64,000 nucleotides of DNA, taken from assembly GCF_900115955.1 (NCBI RefSeq), contig NZ_FOYL01000006.1, forward strand, positions 401,849 through 465,848, in the 5' to 3' direction. The stretch's first letter is position 1. The number at the start of each line of letters is the position of its first letter. Source of the stretch: Lentzea waywayandensis. GTDB taxonomy: Bacteria; Actinomycetota; Actinomycetes; Mycobacteriales; Pseudonocardiaceae. Shown in pieces: positions 50,350-58,325 of the stretch. The position numbers and the translations under genes were made by a program. Below the pieces are notes generated by a model. The model was given only the letters and a program-made list of their open reading frames with translations. It was not told the origin of the DNA and did no database searches.

Positions 50350-51601
50350 GGTCAGAACTTACGTGATCACGCTCCGCCGCGTCCTCGGCCAGCATCTTCC
50401 GCTTGAGCACGGGTACGGCGTTGGTCACGCGCAGGAACGTCCGCTGGAACGCCGCCGCGACCCGTCCGATCACGGGCTTGTGGACCAGGCTGTTGCCGTC
50501 CATCATCTCGCGCGACGCCTCCACGGCCTCGAACCCGTACTCGATCATCTCCTGCTCGTACTCGCCGATCACCTGCACGACGTTCTTGCCGTGGTGCGCC
50601 TCGACGAGCTTGCGGCACAACAACTCCGCGTCCCGCAGCGCGGTGTTCGCGCCGATGCCGCGCCCAGGGGTCATGAGATGCACCGAGTCGCCGATCATCG
50701 TGACGTTGCTCGGCTTCCACGGCCGCAGCCGTTCGGACGTGCGGACCCTGACCTGGAACACGGTCTCCGGTGTGGCCAGCGCGAAGAGCTTGCGCAGGTT
50801 CGGGTGGAACTTCGGGGTCATGGTCAGAACGGCCTGCTTGAGCTCGGCCTGGCTCATGTCCTTCAGGTCCGGGAACTTGTGGTGCGAGGCCGCGTAGCCC
50901 CACATGATGTAGTCGTCCTCGACGCCGGTGCCGTCGAAGCGCATCACGTGGATGATCACGAACTCGCCGTTGGGCCCGAACAGCAACGTGATGCCGCCGT
51001 CGGCCAGCGGGGGCAGCAGCTTCGCGTTCTCCTCGGTCAGCGGCAGCTTGCCCGCGATCGACGTGATTCCGGTGTCGACCACCTTGGCGTCCGGCAGGTG
51101 CTGCCTGCGCACCCTGGACTGCGCGCCGTCCGCGCCCACCAATACGTCACCGGTCTCGGACGTGCCGTCGTCGAAGAACGCGGTGACGGTGCCGTCGTCG
51201 TTGCGGGTGAAGCGCGTGAACGTCTTGTCGAACCGGACGACGTCGTCCAGGCCGCCGAGCAACGCCGTGCGCATCGCGATCCGGCTGACCGACTTCTCGC
51301 TGCGGCTGTCGTCGCGGTCCGTCGCGATGTCACCGACCAGCAGTTCCTTGTACTTCTCGGTCCGCATGACGATGTGCTTCGGCGGCCGGGCGGTGGTGCG
51401 GACGAACTCGGCGAACACGTCCGGAGGTAAGCAACTGTGCAGCGCTTTGCTTCCGTCCGGACTGATCCCCACCCGGTAGCCGATCAACATGCTGCGCGGC
51501 GTGCGGTCGCGTTCGAACAGCGCCACGTCCACGCCGGCCTTCTTCAGCCCGTGCGCCAGGCACAGGCCACCGGTCCCCGCTCCGATGATGAGTACGCGCA
51601 T
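50327..51601 (-). CDS. FAD-dependent aromatic-ring-type monooxygenase
   Basis: This 424-aa class A flavin monooxygenase-like protein has an N-terminal FAD fold LIIGAGTGGLCLAHGLKKAGVDVALFERD, DVLVGADGAQSRVRRQHLPDA (DG motif), and NVTMIGDSVHLMTPGRGIGANTALRDAELL (GD motif, near 290-320). Such enzymes hydroxylate aromatic or polyketide substrates, and the substrate is unknown. It starts 57 nt after the GAF regulator on the same strand. A GCTAAG-TCT-CTTAGC dyad just upstream (51614-51628) suggests repressor control. The 3' end overlaps DUF402 by 23 nt. Confidence 0.87.
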   Translation of the reverse strand: MRVLIIGAGTGGLCLAHGLKKAGVDVALFERDRTPRSMLIGYRVGISPDGSKALHSCLPPDVFAEFVRTTARPPKHIVMRTEKYKELLVGDIATDRDDSRSEKSVSRIAMRTALLGGLDDVVRFDKTFTRFTRNDDGTVTAFFDDGTSETGDVLVGADGAQSRVRRQHLPDAKVVDTGITSIAGKLPLTEENAKLLPPLADGGITLLFGPNGEFVIIHVMRFDGTGVEDDYIMWGYAASHHKFPDLKDMSQAELKQAVLTMTPKFHPNLRKLFALATPETVFQVRVRTSERLRPWKPSNVTMIGDSVHLMTPGRGIGANTALRDAELLCRKLVEAHHGKNVVQVIGEYEQEMIEYGFEAVEASREMMDGNSLVHKPVIGRVAAAFQRTFLRVTNAVPVLKRKMLAEDAAERDHVSSDHEVVHAG

Positions 51602-51613
51602 GACAACCCCCTC

Positions 51614-51628
51614 GCTAAGTCTCTTAGC
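51614..51628 (-). promoter_or_regulatory. Operator-like palindrome before the FAD monooxygenase
   Basis: GCTAAGTCTCTTAGC has perfect 6-bp arms around a 3-nt centre, 13 nt upstream of the start codon. The position would block transcription or translation initiation. TetR- or MarR-type repressors are the likely readers, and no such gene is adjacent. Confidence 0.5.
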
Positions 51629-51658
51629 AAGGAAGATATTCAGTTCATGAGACTCTTG

Positions 51659-53128
51659 TCAATCGTCCTGACTGAGTCTCCGGAGCCGCGCGGTGGCGAT
51701 GGCGAGCCTGACGTCGTCCGGCGGAAGCAGCTTGACCAGCTGTTCCAGCGCTTCGACGTCGTGTTCGCCGGAGTCGGTCTGGGTGAAGGTCCACAGCGCG
51801 TTCGCGTCGCCGCGCGACAGGACCGCCGTGCGCACGCCGGTCGCGAGGTCGTCCCGCTCGGCCAGCACGACGGGTGCCTCGGAGCGGCGCAGCAGTGAGC
51901 CGCGGTACCTGCTCGTGGCCAGCGGTACGTCGGCGGCCTTGAGCGCCGCCCGTACCGCGAGGAAGTCGGTCTCGACGTCGGCGGTGAGCCGGTACGGCCT
52001 GGTCGCGAGCACGTCGGGGCCCAGCTGGGCGCGCAGCCGGTGCAGTTCGGCGCGCACGGTCGTGGGGTTGCCGCGTTCGCCGTAGAGGTGCAGTGCGAGC
52101 TGGTCGGCGGTCACCCTGCCCTGCAACGCCAGCGCGCACAGGATCTCCGCGTGCCGCAACGAGAGCGGCACCTCGCGGCCGTCCAGCACGACCTTCGGCT
52201 CGGGCAGCAGGAACGACAACGACAGCACGCTGCGCCGCACGTGCCGTTGGCGTGGAATGCGCAGCAGATAGCCGTGGGCGAGCGGTTCGAGCACCGCCTC
52301 GCGGCCGTCCGGCAGCTTCACCCGGTCCGTGGAGACGTCGACGCGCGAGGGCAACAGTCCGTACGGCTCGACGGCGACGACGCGGCCTGTTGGGCTGAGC
52401 AGCGCGCCGGGCTCACCGCGCAACGCGATCAGGTGCCGCATGTTGCGCGCCCGCAGCTCCTCGTCCTGCGCGTGCATCCGCGCGAGCATCTCCGACTCGG
52501 CCAGCCGGGCCGAAGCTGAGACCAGCGCCACCATCGAGGGATGGACGGTCTCGATCGGGCCACTGAGATCGACGACCCCGATCGTGGTGCCCGTGTCAGG
52601 GTCGCGGATCGGACTCGCCGCGCAGGTCCAGTGGTGATAGGTCCGCACGAGGTGCTCGGCCGAGTGGACCGTGACGGGGGAGTTCACCGCCAGCGCGGTA
52701 CCCATCCCGTTCGTCCCCGCCGCACCCTCTGACCAGAGCGTTCCCTCCGCCAGGCCGACGTCCTCGGCGCTGCCGCGGGTGTCCTTGGAACCCTCGCACC
52801 ACAGGATGTGGCCCTGGGCGTCCGCGACGATCATGATGTGCTTGGCCTCTTCCGCGAAGCCCAGCAGCGTCTCGCGCAACAGCGGCAAAGTCGGGTGCAG
52901 CGGATGCCGTTTGCGCAGGTCGGACAGCTCGTCGGCGGCGAACACGGTCGGCGCGGTGTGCAGGTCCGGATCGACGTTCGCGGCGAGTGACCGCTGCCAC
53001 GATGCAGAAATCACTGAGCGTGGCGAATTCACCGTGCGAGTACCACTCAACACGGCTTCTCTGACGCGACTCAGCAACAGTGCGTGTTGCCCGGGTTCGT
53101 GGGTCACTGATCCATCCACGGCTTGCAA
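51659..53128 (-). CDS. GAF-domain transcriptional regulator (AcoR-type sensor, no AAA+ domain)
   Basis: This 489-aa regulator has an N-terminal region like the acetoin/alcohol activators (NSPRSVISASWQRSLAANVDPD) and a GAF domain (IMIVADAQGHILWCEGSKDTRGSAEDVGLAEGTLWSEGAAGTNGMGTAL...VHSAEHLVRTYHHWTCAASPIRDPDTGTTIGVVDLSG, about 90-205). The sigma-54 AAA+ module is absent. The C-terminal half has a winged-helix-like region (LSLRHAEILCALALQGRVTADQLALHLYGE...TVRAELHRLRAQLG). In actinobacteria this family lies beside and activates aldehyde dehydrogenase genes. Here it is divergent from a degenerate one. Confidence 0.87.
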   Translation of the reverse strand: MQAVDGSVTHEPGQHALLLSRVREAVLSGTRTVNSPRSVISASWQRSLAANVDPDLHTAPTVFAADELSDLRKRHPLHPTLPLLRETLLGFAEEAKHIMIVADAQGHILWCEGSKDTRGSAEDVGLAEGTLWSEGAAGTNGMGTALAVNSPVTVHSAEHLVRTYHHWTCAASPIRDPDTGTTIGVVDLSGPIETVHPSMVALVSASARLAESEMLARMHAQDEELRARNMRHLIALRGEPGALLSPTGRVVAVEPYGLLPSRVDVSTDRVKLPDGREAVLEPLAHGYLLRIPRQRHVRRSVLSLSFLLPEPKVVLDGREVPLSLRHAEILCALALQGRVTADQLALHLYGERGNPTTVRAELHRLRAQLGPDVLATRPYRLTADVETDFLAVRAALKAADVPLATSRYRGSLLRRSEAPVVLAERDDLATGVRTAVLSRGDANALWTFTQTDSGEHDVEALEQLVKLLPPDDVRLAIATARLRRLSQDD

Positions 53129-53212
53129 CGAGCATGCAACGTTCTGCTGCCTACTTTCTCATTTCCCCCACTTCAGCCTACGTGTGGGCCCTCTTCTGGC
53201 AGGGAGTCGAGA

Positions 53213-54550
53213 ATGACGCAGTACGCGGCACCGGGGCAGCCCGGCAGCGTGGTCGCGTACCGAGCGAGGTACGACCACTTCATCGGCGGCGACTACGTGC
53301 CGCCCGTGGCCGGCGAGTACGCCGAGAACGTCACGCCGGTGACCGGTGAGGTGTTCACCGAGGTCGCTCGTGGCACCGACGCCGACCGCGCCCGTGCACT
53401 GCACGCGGCCAGCGGCGCCGCACGCGCGTGGGGGAGCACCACGGCCCGAGAGCGCGCCACCGTGCTGTGCGAGATCGCGGACCGCATCGAGGAGCACGCG
53501 ACGGAGCTCGCCGTCGCCGAGACGTGGGACAACGGCAAGCCGGTCCGCGAGGCCCTGGTCGCCGACATCCCGCTGCTGATCGAGCTGTTCCGCCAGTTCG
53601 CCGCCGTCATCCGCACCGAGGTGGGCGAGGTCGAGCAGCTCAGCCGCAACACCTGCGACTACCGCTCGTTCCAGCCGGTCGGCGTCGTGCACGAACGCGT
53701 CTCGTGGACGTTCCCGCTGATGAACGCCTGCCGCGTGCTCGCGCCCGCGTTGGCCGCCGGCAACGCCGTGGTGCTGGAGCCCGCCCTGCAGACGCCGGCC
53801 TCGATCCACGTGCTGCTCGGCGTCATCGCCGACCTGCTGCCGCCCGGCGTCGTCAACGTCGTGACCGGCTCCGACGACCATCCTGTGGTGGCCGGGCGCT
53901 GCCCGAACATCTTCTTCTCCGACGTGGCCGCGCAGCGTGACAGCTTCCTGGACAAGGCTCTGGAGGGGTTCGCGATGTTCGCGGCCAACCAGGGCGAGAT
54001 CTCCACTGCGCCGTCGCGCGCGTTGATCCAGACCGCTGTCTACGAGGAGTTTCTGCACCTCGCGACGGTCCGCACGCAGGCGTTGCGGCTGGGCGATCCG
54101 CTCGACACGGACACCATGGTCGGCGCTGTCGTGAGTCTTGCGCAACGCGATCGAGTTCTTGCGTACGTGGAGCGCGGCAAGGCCGAGGGTGCGCGGTTGG
54201 TTGTCGGTGGCGAGGCTTCGGGCCACTACGTCGAGCCGACGATCTTCGAGGGTGACCACCGGTCTGGCGTGTTCTCGGAGGACGTGCTCGGTCCTGTCGT
54301 GTCGGTGACCCGGTTCGACGACCGCGACGACGCGCTGAAGATCGCCAACGAGTCCACCGCCCAGCTCGGCGCCGGCATATGGTGCCGCGACGTCGCGCTC
54401 GCGCACAACGTCGGCCAGGAGCTGCGCGCCGAGCGGGTGTGGGTCAACAACTACTACGCGTACCCGGCGAACACCGCAGTGCTCGCCGACTACCGCCGCG
54501 TGAAGCACCTGCTGGTCAGCTACTCGGACCGCGGGCAGGGGTATTTCTAG
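53213..54550 (+). CDS. Degenerate aldehyde dehydrogenase homologue (likely pseudoenzyme)
   Basis: This 445-aa protein is of the ALDH family (ExaC/AldA-like group, usually about 505 aa) with an open frame and normal codon use but a dismantled active site. The usual PWNFP is SWTFP (Asn to Thr166), KPAEQTP is EPALQTP (Lys to Glu189), and NQGEVCTCPSR is NQGEISTAPSR (catalytic Cys to Ser264). The stretch with FTGS and the general base in LELGGK is deleted, so VVTGSDDHPVVAGRCPNIFFSDV joins directly. The C-terminal fold motifs are retained (EDVLGPVVSV, WVNNYYAYPA). ATG 53213 has GGGAG upstream. It is divergent from the GAF regulator. A structural or regulatory role is possible. Confidence 0.85.
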   Translation: MTQYAAPGQPGSVVAYRARYDHFIGGDYVPPVAGEYAENVTPVTGEVFTEVARGTDADRARALHAASGAARAWGSTTARERATVLCEIADRIEEHATELAVAETWDNGKPVREALVADIPLLIELFRQFAAVIRTEVGEVEQLSRNTCDYRSFQPVGVVHERVSWTFPLMNACRVLAPALAAGNAVVLEPALQTPASIHVLLGVIADLLPPGVVNVVTGSDDHPVVAGRCPNIFFSDVAAQRDSFLDKALEGFAMFAANQGEISTAPSRALIQTAVYEEFLHLATVRTQALRLGDPLDTDTMVGAVVSLAQRDRVLAYVERGKAEGARLVVGGEASGHYVEPTIFEGDHRSGVFSEDVLGPVVSVTRFDDRDDALKIANESTAQLGAGIWCRDVALAHNVGQELRAERVWVNNYYAYPANTAVLADYRRVKHLLVSYSDRGQGYF

Positions 54551-54553
54551 GCG

Positions 54554-56122
54554 CTACTTCTTCCAGGGCACCTGGGTGCTCGCGTAGAAGTTGATGCCCT
54601 GGATCTTCCAGCGTGGTCCCTGCGCGCCCAGGCGCGGGGCGAAGCGGTCCCAGTTGTGGACGCTCGCGGGGGACCAGCCGAGTTCCGCGGCTACCGGGAG
54701 CCTGGGGAACGCCATGTACTCGATGTCGGCGGACGTCCTGATGGTCTCGGTCCACAGTGGAGCTTCTATGCCGCGGACGCTGGCTTCCGTGACGCCGTTG
54801 AGGTACGCGCCGGGGTTCCAGCTGTAGGCGTCCTTCACCTCCACCAGGCCCGCCCAGTCCAGGCCCAGCTTGGTGTTCTTGTTGTACTTCATGTCCAGGT
54901 AGATGCGGTTCGCCGGGGACATGACGATCTTGTTGCCTCGCTGGGCCGCCGCGGCCACGTTGGCGTCGGTCGTGGTGGTGCCCCAGAACTGCGGGATCGC
55001 GGTCGTGTCCTTGGTGGTCTTGATGAACTCGTGCCAGCCCGTGGTCGTCTTGCCGTACTTCTTGATGAGCGGCAGGACTCGGTTCATGAACGTCACGTAG
55101 TCCGCGTCGGGTGTGCTCAGCGCTTCGTCACCGCCGAGGTGGAAGTACGGGCCCGGGGTGATCGCGGAGACCTCCTTGATGACGTCTTCCACGAACTTGT
55201 ACGTGATGTCCTTGTTGATGCAGAGGGAGCTGAAGCCGACCTCGGTGCCCGTGTAGAGCGGGCGCTTCTTGCCGTCGCAGTTCAGTTCGGCGTAGCTGGC
55301 CTGGGCGGCGTTGGTGTGGCCCGGCATGTCGAACTCCGGGATCACCGTGATGCCCCGGTTCTGTGCGTAGGCGACCAGGTCCTTGTACTCGTCCTGGGTG
55401 TAGAAGAGTTTGCCGGTGCGGCCGCCTACCTCCGTGCTGCCGCCGATCTTGGTCAGTTCCGGCCAGCTCTTGATCTCCAGGCGCCAGCCCTGGTCATCGC
55501 TCAGGTGCAGGTGGAAGTAGTTGATTTTGAACGCCTGGATCTGGTCGATGTAGCGCTTGACCTGGGCCGGCGTGAAGAAGTGCCTGGAGACGTCGAGCAT
55601 CGCGCCTCGGTGGTGGTACCTGGGGTGGTCCAGGATGCTGACGCCTGGGACCTGCCACGGGCCCTGTTGTTTGGTCTTCGCCTCGGCCTTGGCCGGCAGC
55701 AGCTGGCGGAGGGTGGAGATGCCGTTGAAGTGGCCCTGCACGGAGTTGGCGCGGATGACCACCTGTTTTGGGGTCACGTCCAGTTGGTAGCCCTCTGGGC
55801 CCGTCTTCGGGTCTGCGCCGTTGGTCAGGACGATGCCGTCGCCTGTCACGCCGTTCTCGATCGGGAGGGCGTAGCCGGTGGAGGGGCGGAGGATGTTCGC
55901 CAGCAGTTCTGCGGGTTTGCGGGCGTCTGCCGAACTCAGTTGGATCTTGGCGGATGGGGAGAGGGTGTAGGTGATGTCCGTGTGGGGCTGCACCTGGACC
56001 GGTTGGGGGACCAGCTCTTGCAGGGCGGTGGATTTGGCTGCCTCGGCTGTGTCGGTCACCAGCACTCCTGATCCGGCGATCACCAGCGCCGCTAGTGCGG
56101 CCTGCAGTTGTTTTGATTTCAC
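54554..56122 (-). CDS. Secreted beta-N-acetylhexosaminidase (GH20)
   Basis: This 522-aa exported enzyme has a signal peptide (about 1-30), an N-terminal GH20b domain (about 40-160) and a GH20 catalytic barrel starting YHHRGAMLDVSRHFFTPAQVKRYID. The catalytic pair Asp332-Glu333 is in HLGGDEAL. EFDMPGHTNA and the late W residues of the substrate pocket are present. It releases GlcNAc from chitobiose and related chains. GTG 56122 is chosen because GGAGG sits 6 nt upstream. A DasR-like site lies about 72 nt upstream, linking it to GlcNAc control. Confidence 0.94.
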   Translation of the reverse strand: MKSKQLQAALAALVIAGSGVLVTDTAEAAKSTALQELVPQPVQVQPHTDITYTLSPSAKIQLSSADARKPAELLANILRPSTGYALPIENGVTGDGIVLTNGADPKTGPEGYQLDVTPKQVVIRANSVQGHFNGISTLRQLLPAKAEAKTKQQGPWQVPGVSILDHPRYHHRGAMLDVSRHFFTPAQVKRYIDQIQAFKINYFHLHLSDDQGWRLEIKSWPELTKIGGSTEVGGRTGKLFYTQDEYKDLVAYAQNRGITVIPEFDMPGHTNAAQASYAELNCDGKKRPLYTGTEVGFSSLCINKDITYKFVEDVIKEVSAITPGPYFHLGGDEALSTPDADYVTFMNRVLPLIKKYGKTTTGWHEFIKTTKDTTAIPQFWGTTTTDANVAAAAQRGNKIVMSPANRIYLDMKYNKNTKLGLDWAGLVEVKDAYSWNPGAYLNGVTEASVRGIEAPLWTETIRTSADIEYMAFPRLPVAAELGWSPASVHNWDRFAPRLGAQGPRWKIQGINFYASTQVPWKK

Positions 56123-56193
56123 GCCAATCCTCCAGGGCACGGGGGGACCTTTGGCGGCGTTCGGTCACGGTTTCAGGGGTGGGTTGGGGATGT

Positions 56194-56209
56194 CAAGGTT
56201 TAGACCAAT
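56194..56209 (-). promoter_or_regulatory. DasR-responsive element candidate
   Basis: On the minus strand the site reads ATTGGTCTAAACCTTG. The core TGGTCTANACC matches the DasR consensus A(G/C)TGGTCTAGACCA(G/C)T, and the outer bases are less conserved. Placement before a GH20 hexosaminidase gene is where DasR sites are found in Streptomyces. Confidence 0.6.
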
Positions 56210-56232
56210 TTCCTGTGGGGCTGTGGGTGGGT

Positions 56233-56380
56233 CACTTTGCGGGCCGCGACCTTGCCGGGTGGTCACTTTGCGGGCTGCGGCCTTGCGGGCAGTCACCTTG
56301 CGGGCGACGACCTTGCCGGGTGGTCACCTTGCGTGCGGCGACCGGGCGGGTGGTCGCCTTGCGGGCGGCCGGCTTGCGTT
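56233..56380 (-). pseudogene. Frameshifted basic repeat tail (histone H1/HU-like), possible remnant
   Basis: The minus strand carries a tandem of about 21-nt units. If the two single extra G residues in CCGGCAAGG are ignored, it reads AARKATTRPVAARKVTTRK, then VVARKVTARKAAARKVTTRK, then VAARKVTHPQ. Such Lys/Arg/Ala-rich heptad tails occur in actinobacterial HU/HupB and H1-like proteins. As it stands the frame is broken twice and no globular domain precedes it. On the plus strand the same DNA gives a spurious pentapeptide-like pattern. Confidence 0.4.
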
Positions 56381-56506
56381 GCGTGCTTTCCCTGGGGGCG
56401 CTGCCCCCAGACCCCCGGCAATCTGATCGGGGGAGGGCGCCGTGGGCGGGTTGATGGCACGCCTGTTGCTTTGGGCGGCTGCCTGTTGCGTAGTTGGCTT
56501 GCGTTG

Positions 56507-56650
56507 GCGGTGGGGTCCCGTCACGAGCCGCACCAAGAGCGGGCCACACCTGAGGAGGGGTGTCAAACGGACGAAAAGCGTGTCCGTTTGACACCCCTCC
56601 TCAGGTGCAGCAAGAGCTGTGGTGCGGCTCGTGACGGGACCCCACCGCCC
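56507..56650. repeat. 144-bp nested perfect inverted repeat (MITE-like)
   Basis: Outer arms of 30 bp (56507-56536 and 56621-56650) are perfectly complementary. Inner arms of 26 bp (56548-56573 and 56583-56608) are also perfect and enclose a 9-nt loop. The 11- and 12-nt spacers between the two stems do not pair. The element lies between the CHAD gene end and the GH20 promoter. It carries no coding sequence. It could be a non-autonomous mobile element, a recombination target or an RNA hairpin. Confidence 0.85.
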
Positions 56651-56700
56651 CGACCGCGCGGTAGGACGGCTCGCCTTCGGCTTCGCGGGTGGGCGGGCTG

Positions 56701-58173
56701 CTAGAGGTGTTCCTTGCTTAGCTTGTGCCATAGGGCTGGGAGTGCTGCTTCTGTTTTGTGCGCGAGTTCGACTTCCTGGCCGTACAGGATGCCGAAGGTG
56801 AAGCCGTTCTCGTCTCCCCTGCCCAGCTCCAGGAGGACTGGGCGTGCCACTACCGAGTCCTGGTGGTCGCCCAGGAGGGTTTGGACGTCCTTCGCGCGTT
56901 TGCGCAGGGCCTTGGCGTGCTTGCCCAGTGCAGGTTCGGCCACTTCTGCCGAGTAGCGGAGGCGTTTGGCTGCTTTGCGGGCCTCGTGCAGGGGTTCGTC
57001 GCTGTCGTTGACCTTCAGTGCTTCCTCTACGCGGACGTCCAGGCGGTGGCGGGCCTTTTCCACCAGGCGCGGGAGGACTTCCTTTGCCTTGCCTGAAGCC
57101 AGAGGGGTCAGCGGGGGTGCGGTCAGCAGCGTGTCGATGGTGTTGAGGAGGGTGAAGTAGCGCTCGCTGTCCAAGGCGGCGACGGAGTCTTTGTGCGCCT
57201 TGGCTTCCAGGGGGGCGAAGTAGCGGGTCATGCGGGCGGAGACGTCGCCCAGGGCCAGTTCTGGTGGGAGGGCGTGCAGGCCGTCTTCGAAGCGCATGCG
57301 GAGTACTTCCAGGTCCCGTGAGGTTCCCAGGACTGTGGCCAGCCACTTGAGTTCGTCGGTCAGAGCGCGGGTTTGGTCTCGGTCTACGACCTTGCCGAAT
57401 GCCTGTAGTGCTGAGCGCATGCGGCGGGTGGCTACTCGCAGCTGGTGGACGGCGTCGTCCTCGTTGCGGCGGACTCGGGGGTCCTGGTTCTGGAGAGCGG
57501 CGCGTTGTTCGTAGAGGTAGGCGAGGAGGACTTCGCCTGCCGTGGGCTTCTTGCCCAGGGTGGGGCCCGCGTCTCGCTTCACGCCGATCACCTGGGAGAG
57601 CTTGGACTTCGACGAGGACGGGACGATGCCCGCGTCGCCCAGGTGGCGTTCTACCGTGTCGAGGAGCTTGCGATCGCCGCTTTCGCCCAGCTCCACCTCG
57701 ATTTCTCGCCATGAGGTCGTCGTGGTCGAGGAGCCCATGGTTTGGGCGGTGACCACGTCGTCCACCACCTCGGCGAGCATGTCGCCGCTGTTGTTGGACA
57801 GTTGCCAGCGGCGGCGGTTGGTGCGGATTTCGGCCACCGGGGTGAGGTTCTGGCCTCGGGTGTGGGCGCGGACCAGGGAAGAGAGGTCCTTCGGGGGCTT
57901 CTTCACGGCTTTGCCCAGGGGGACGCGGAGTTCCTGGCGGGAGTCTTCACCTGCCGGGAGTTTGAGGTGCCAGCCCTCGTCGTTGCCGCCCACGCGCCTG
58001 CGCAGGGTCACGCCGGCGCGGGCCAGGCGGTAGTCGTCGGTGTCGAAGTACGTCGCTTCGAGGTCGAACTCTTCCGGGCCGGTCGCGACGCCGGTGATCT
58101 CTGTGAGGTCCGGCAGACTCGCGTCCGATGGTGCCTCGTACTTGCGTTCGGTCTCAGTAACGGAGGTCGCCAT
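56701..58173 (-). CDS. CYTH and CHAD domain protein
   Basis: This 490-aa protein has an N-terminal CYTH domain (about 1-205: ETERKYEAPSD with the ExExK motif, YFDTDDYRLARAGVTLRRR, GWHLKLP, WREIEVELGESG) and a C-terminal CHAD domain (about 215-490) rich in conserved His: DAVHQLRVATRRMRSALQAF and DEPLHEARKAAKRLRYSAEV. CYTH domains bind triphosphates, CHAD domains bind polyphosphate, and the fusion is widespread. It likely associates with polyphosphate granules. The stop is 51 nt from the nested inverted repeat. Confidence 0.94.
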   Translation of the reverse strand: MATSVTETERKYEAPSDASLPDLTEITGVATGPEEFDLEATYFDTDDYRLARAGVTLRRRVGGNDEGWHLKLPAGEDSRQELRVPLGKAVKKPPKDLSSLVRAHTRGQNLTPVAEIRTNRRRWQLSNNSGDMLAEVVDDVVTAQTMGSSTTTTSWREIEVELGESGDRKLLDTVERHLGDAGIVPSSSKSKLSQVIGVKRDAGPTLGKKPTAGEVLLAYLYEQRAALQNQDPRVRRNEDDAVHQLRVATRRMRSALQAFGKVVDRDQTRALTDELKWLATVLGTSRDLEVLRMRFEDGLHALPPELALGDVSARMTRYFAPLEAKAHKDSVAALDSERYFTLLNTIDTLLTAPPLTPLASGKAKEVLPRLVEKARHRLDVRVEEALKVNDSDEPLHEARKAAKRLRYSAEVAEPALGKHAKALRKRAKDVQTLLGDHQDSVVARPVLLELGRGDENGFTFGILYGQEVELAHKTEAALPALWHKLSKEHL

Positions 58174-58325
58174 TTTCTATTAATACCTCGTTTTGTCCCA
58201 GTTCACCCAGTGTTGTGACGGTGCGTGAGGGGTGGTTGCCACGGCCGGGCGGAACCGCTCCTCTAATGCGTGTATTCGTCGGGTACCCGCTGTTGCGCGT
58301 CCTCAGTGTCCGGTTCGCTGGTCGG

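Larger units (their letters stand above)
56123..56700. other. 578-bp intergenic region rich in repeats
   Basis: This is the longest gene-free stretch. In order it holds a DasR-like site (56194-56209), a tandem array that on the minus strand encodes basic AARKVTT-type repeats interrupted by frameshifts (about 56233-56380), a copy of the GGGGGC...GCCCCCAGACCCC palindromic element (about 56390-56416), and a 144-bp nested inverted repeat (56507-56650). No intact gene is supported. Confidence 0.6.

Noticed and set aside
56095..56454. Plus-strand frame with LRAATLxGG-type units resembling pentapeptide repeats
   Set aside because: It is the antisense reading of the AARKVTT tandem array and has no start signal. 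The periodicity is a by-product of the DNA repeat.
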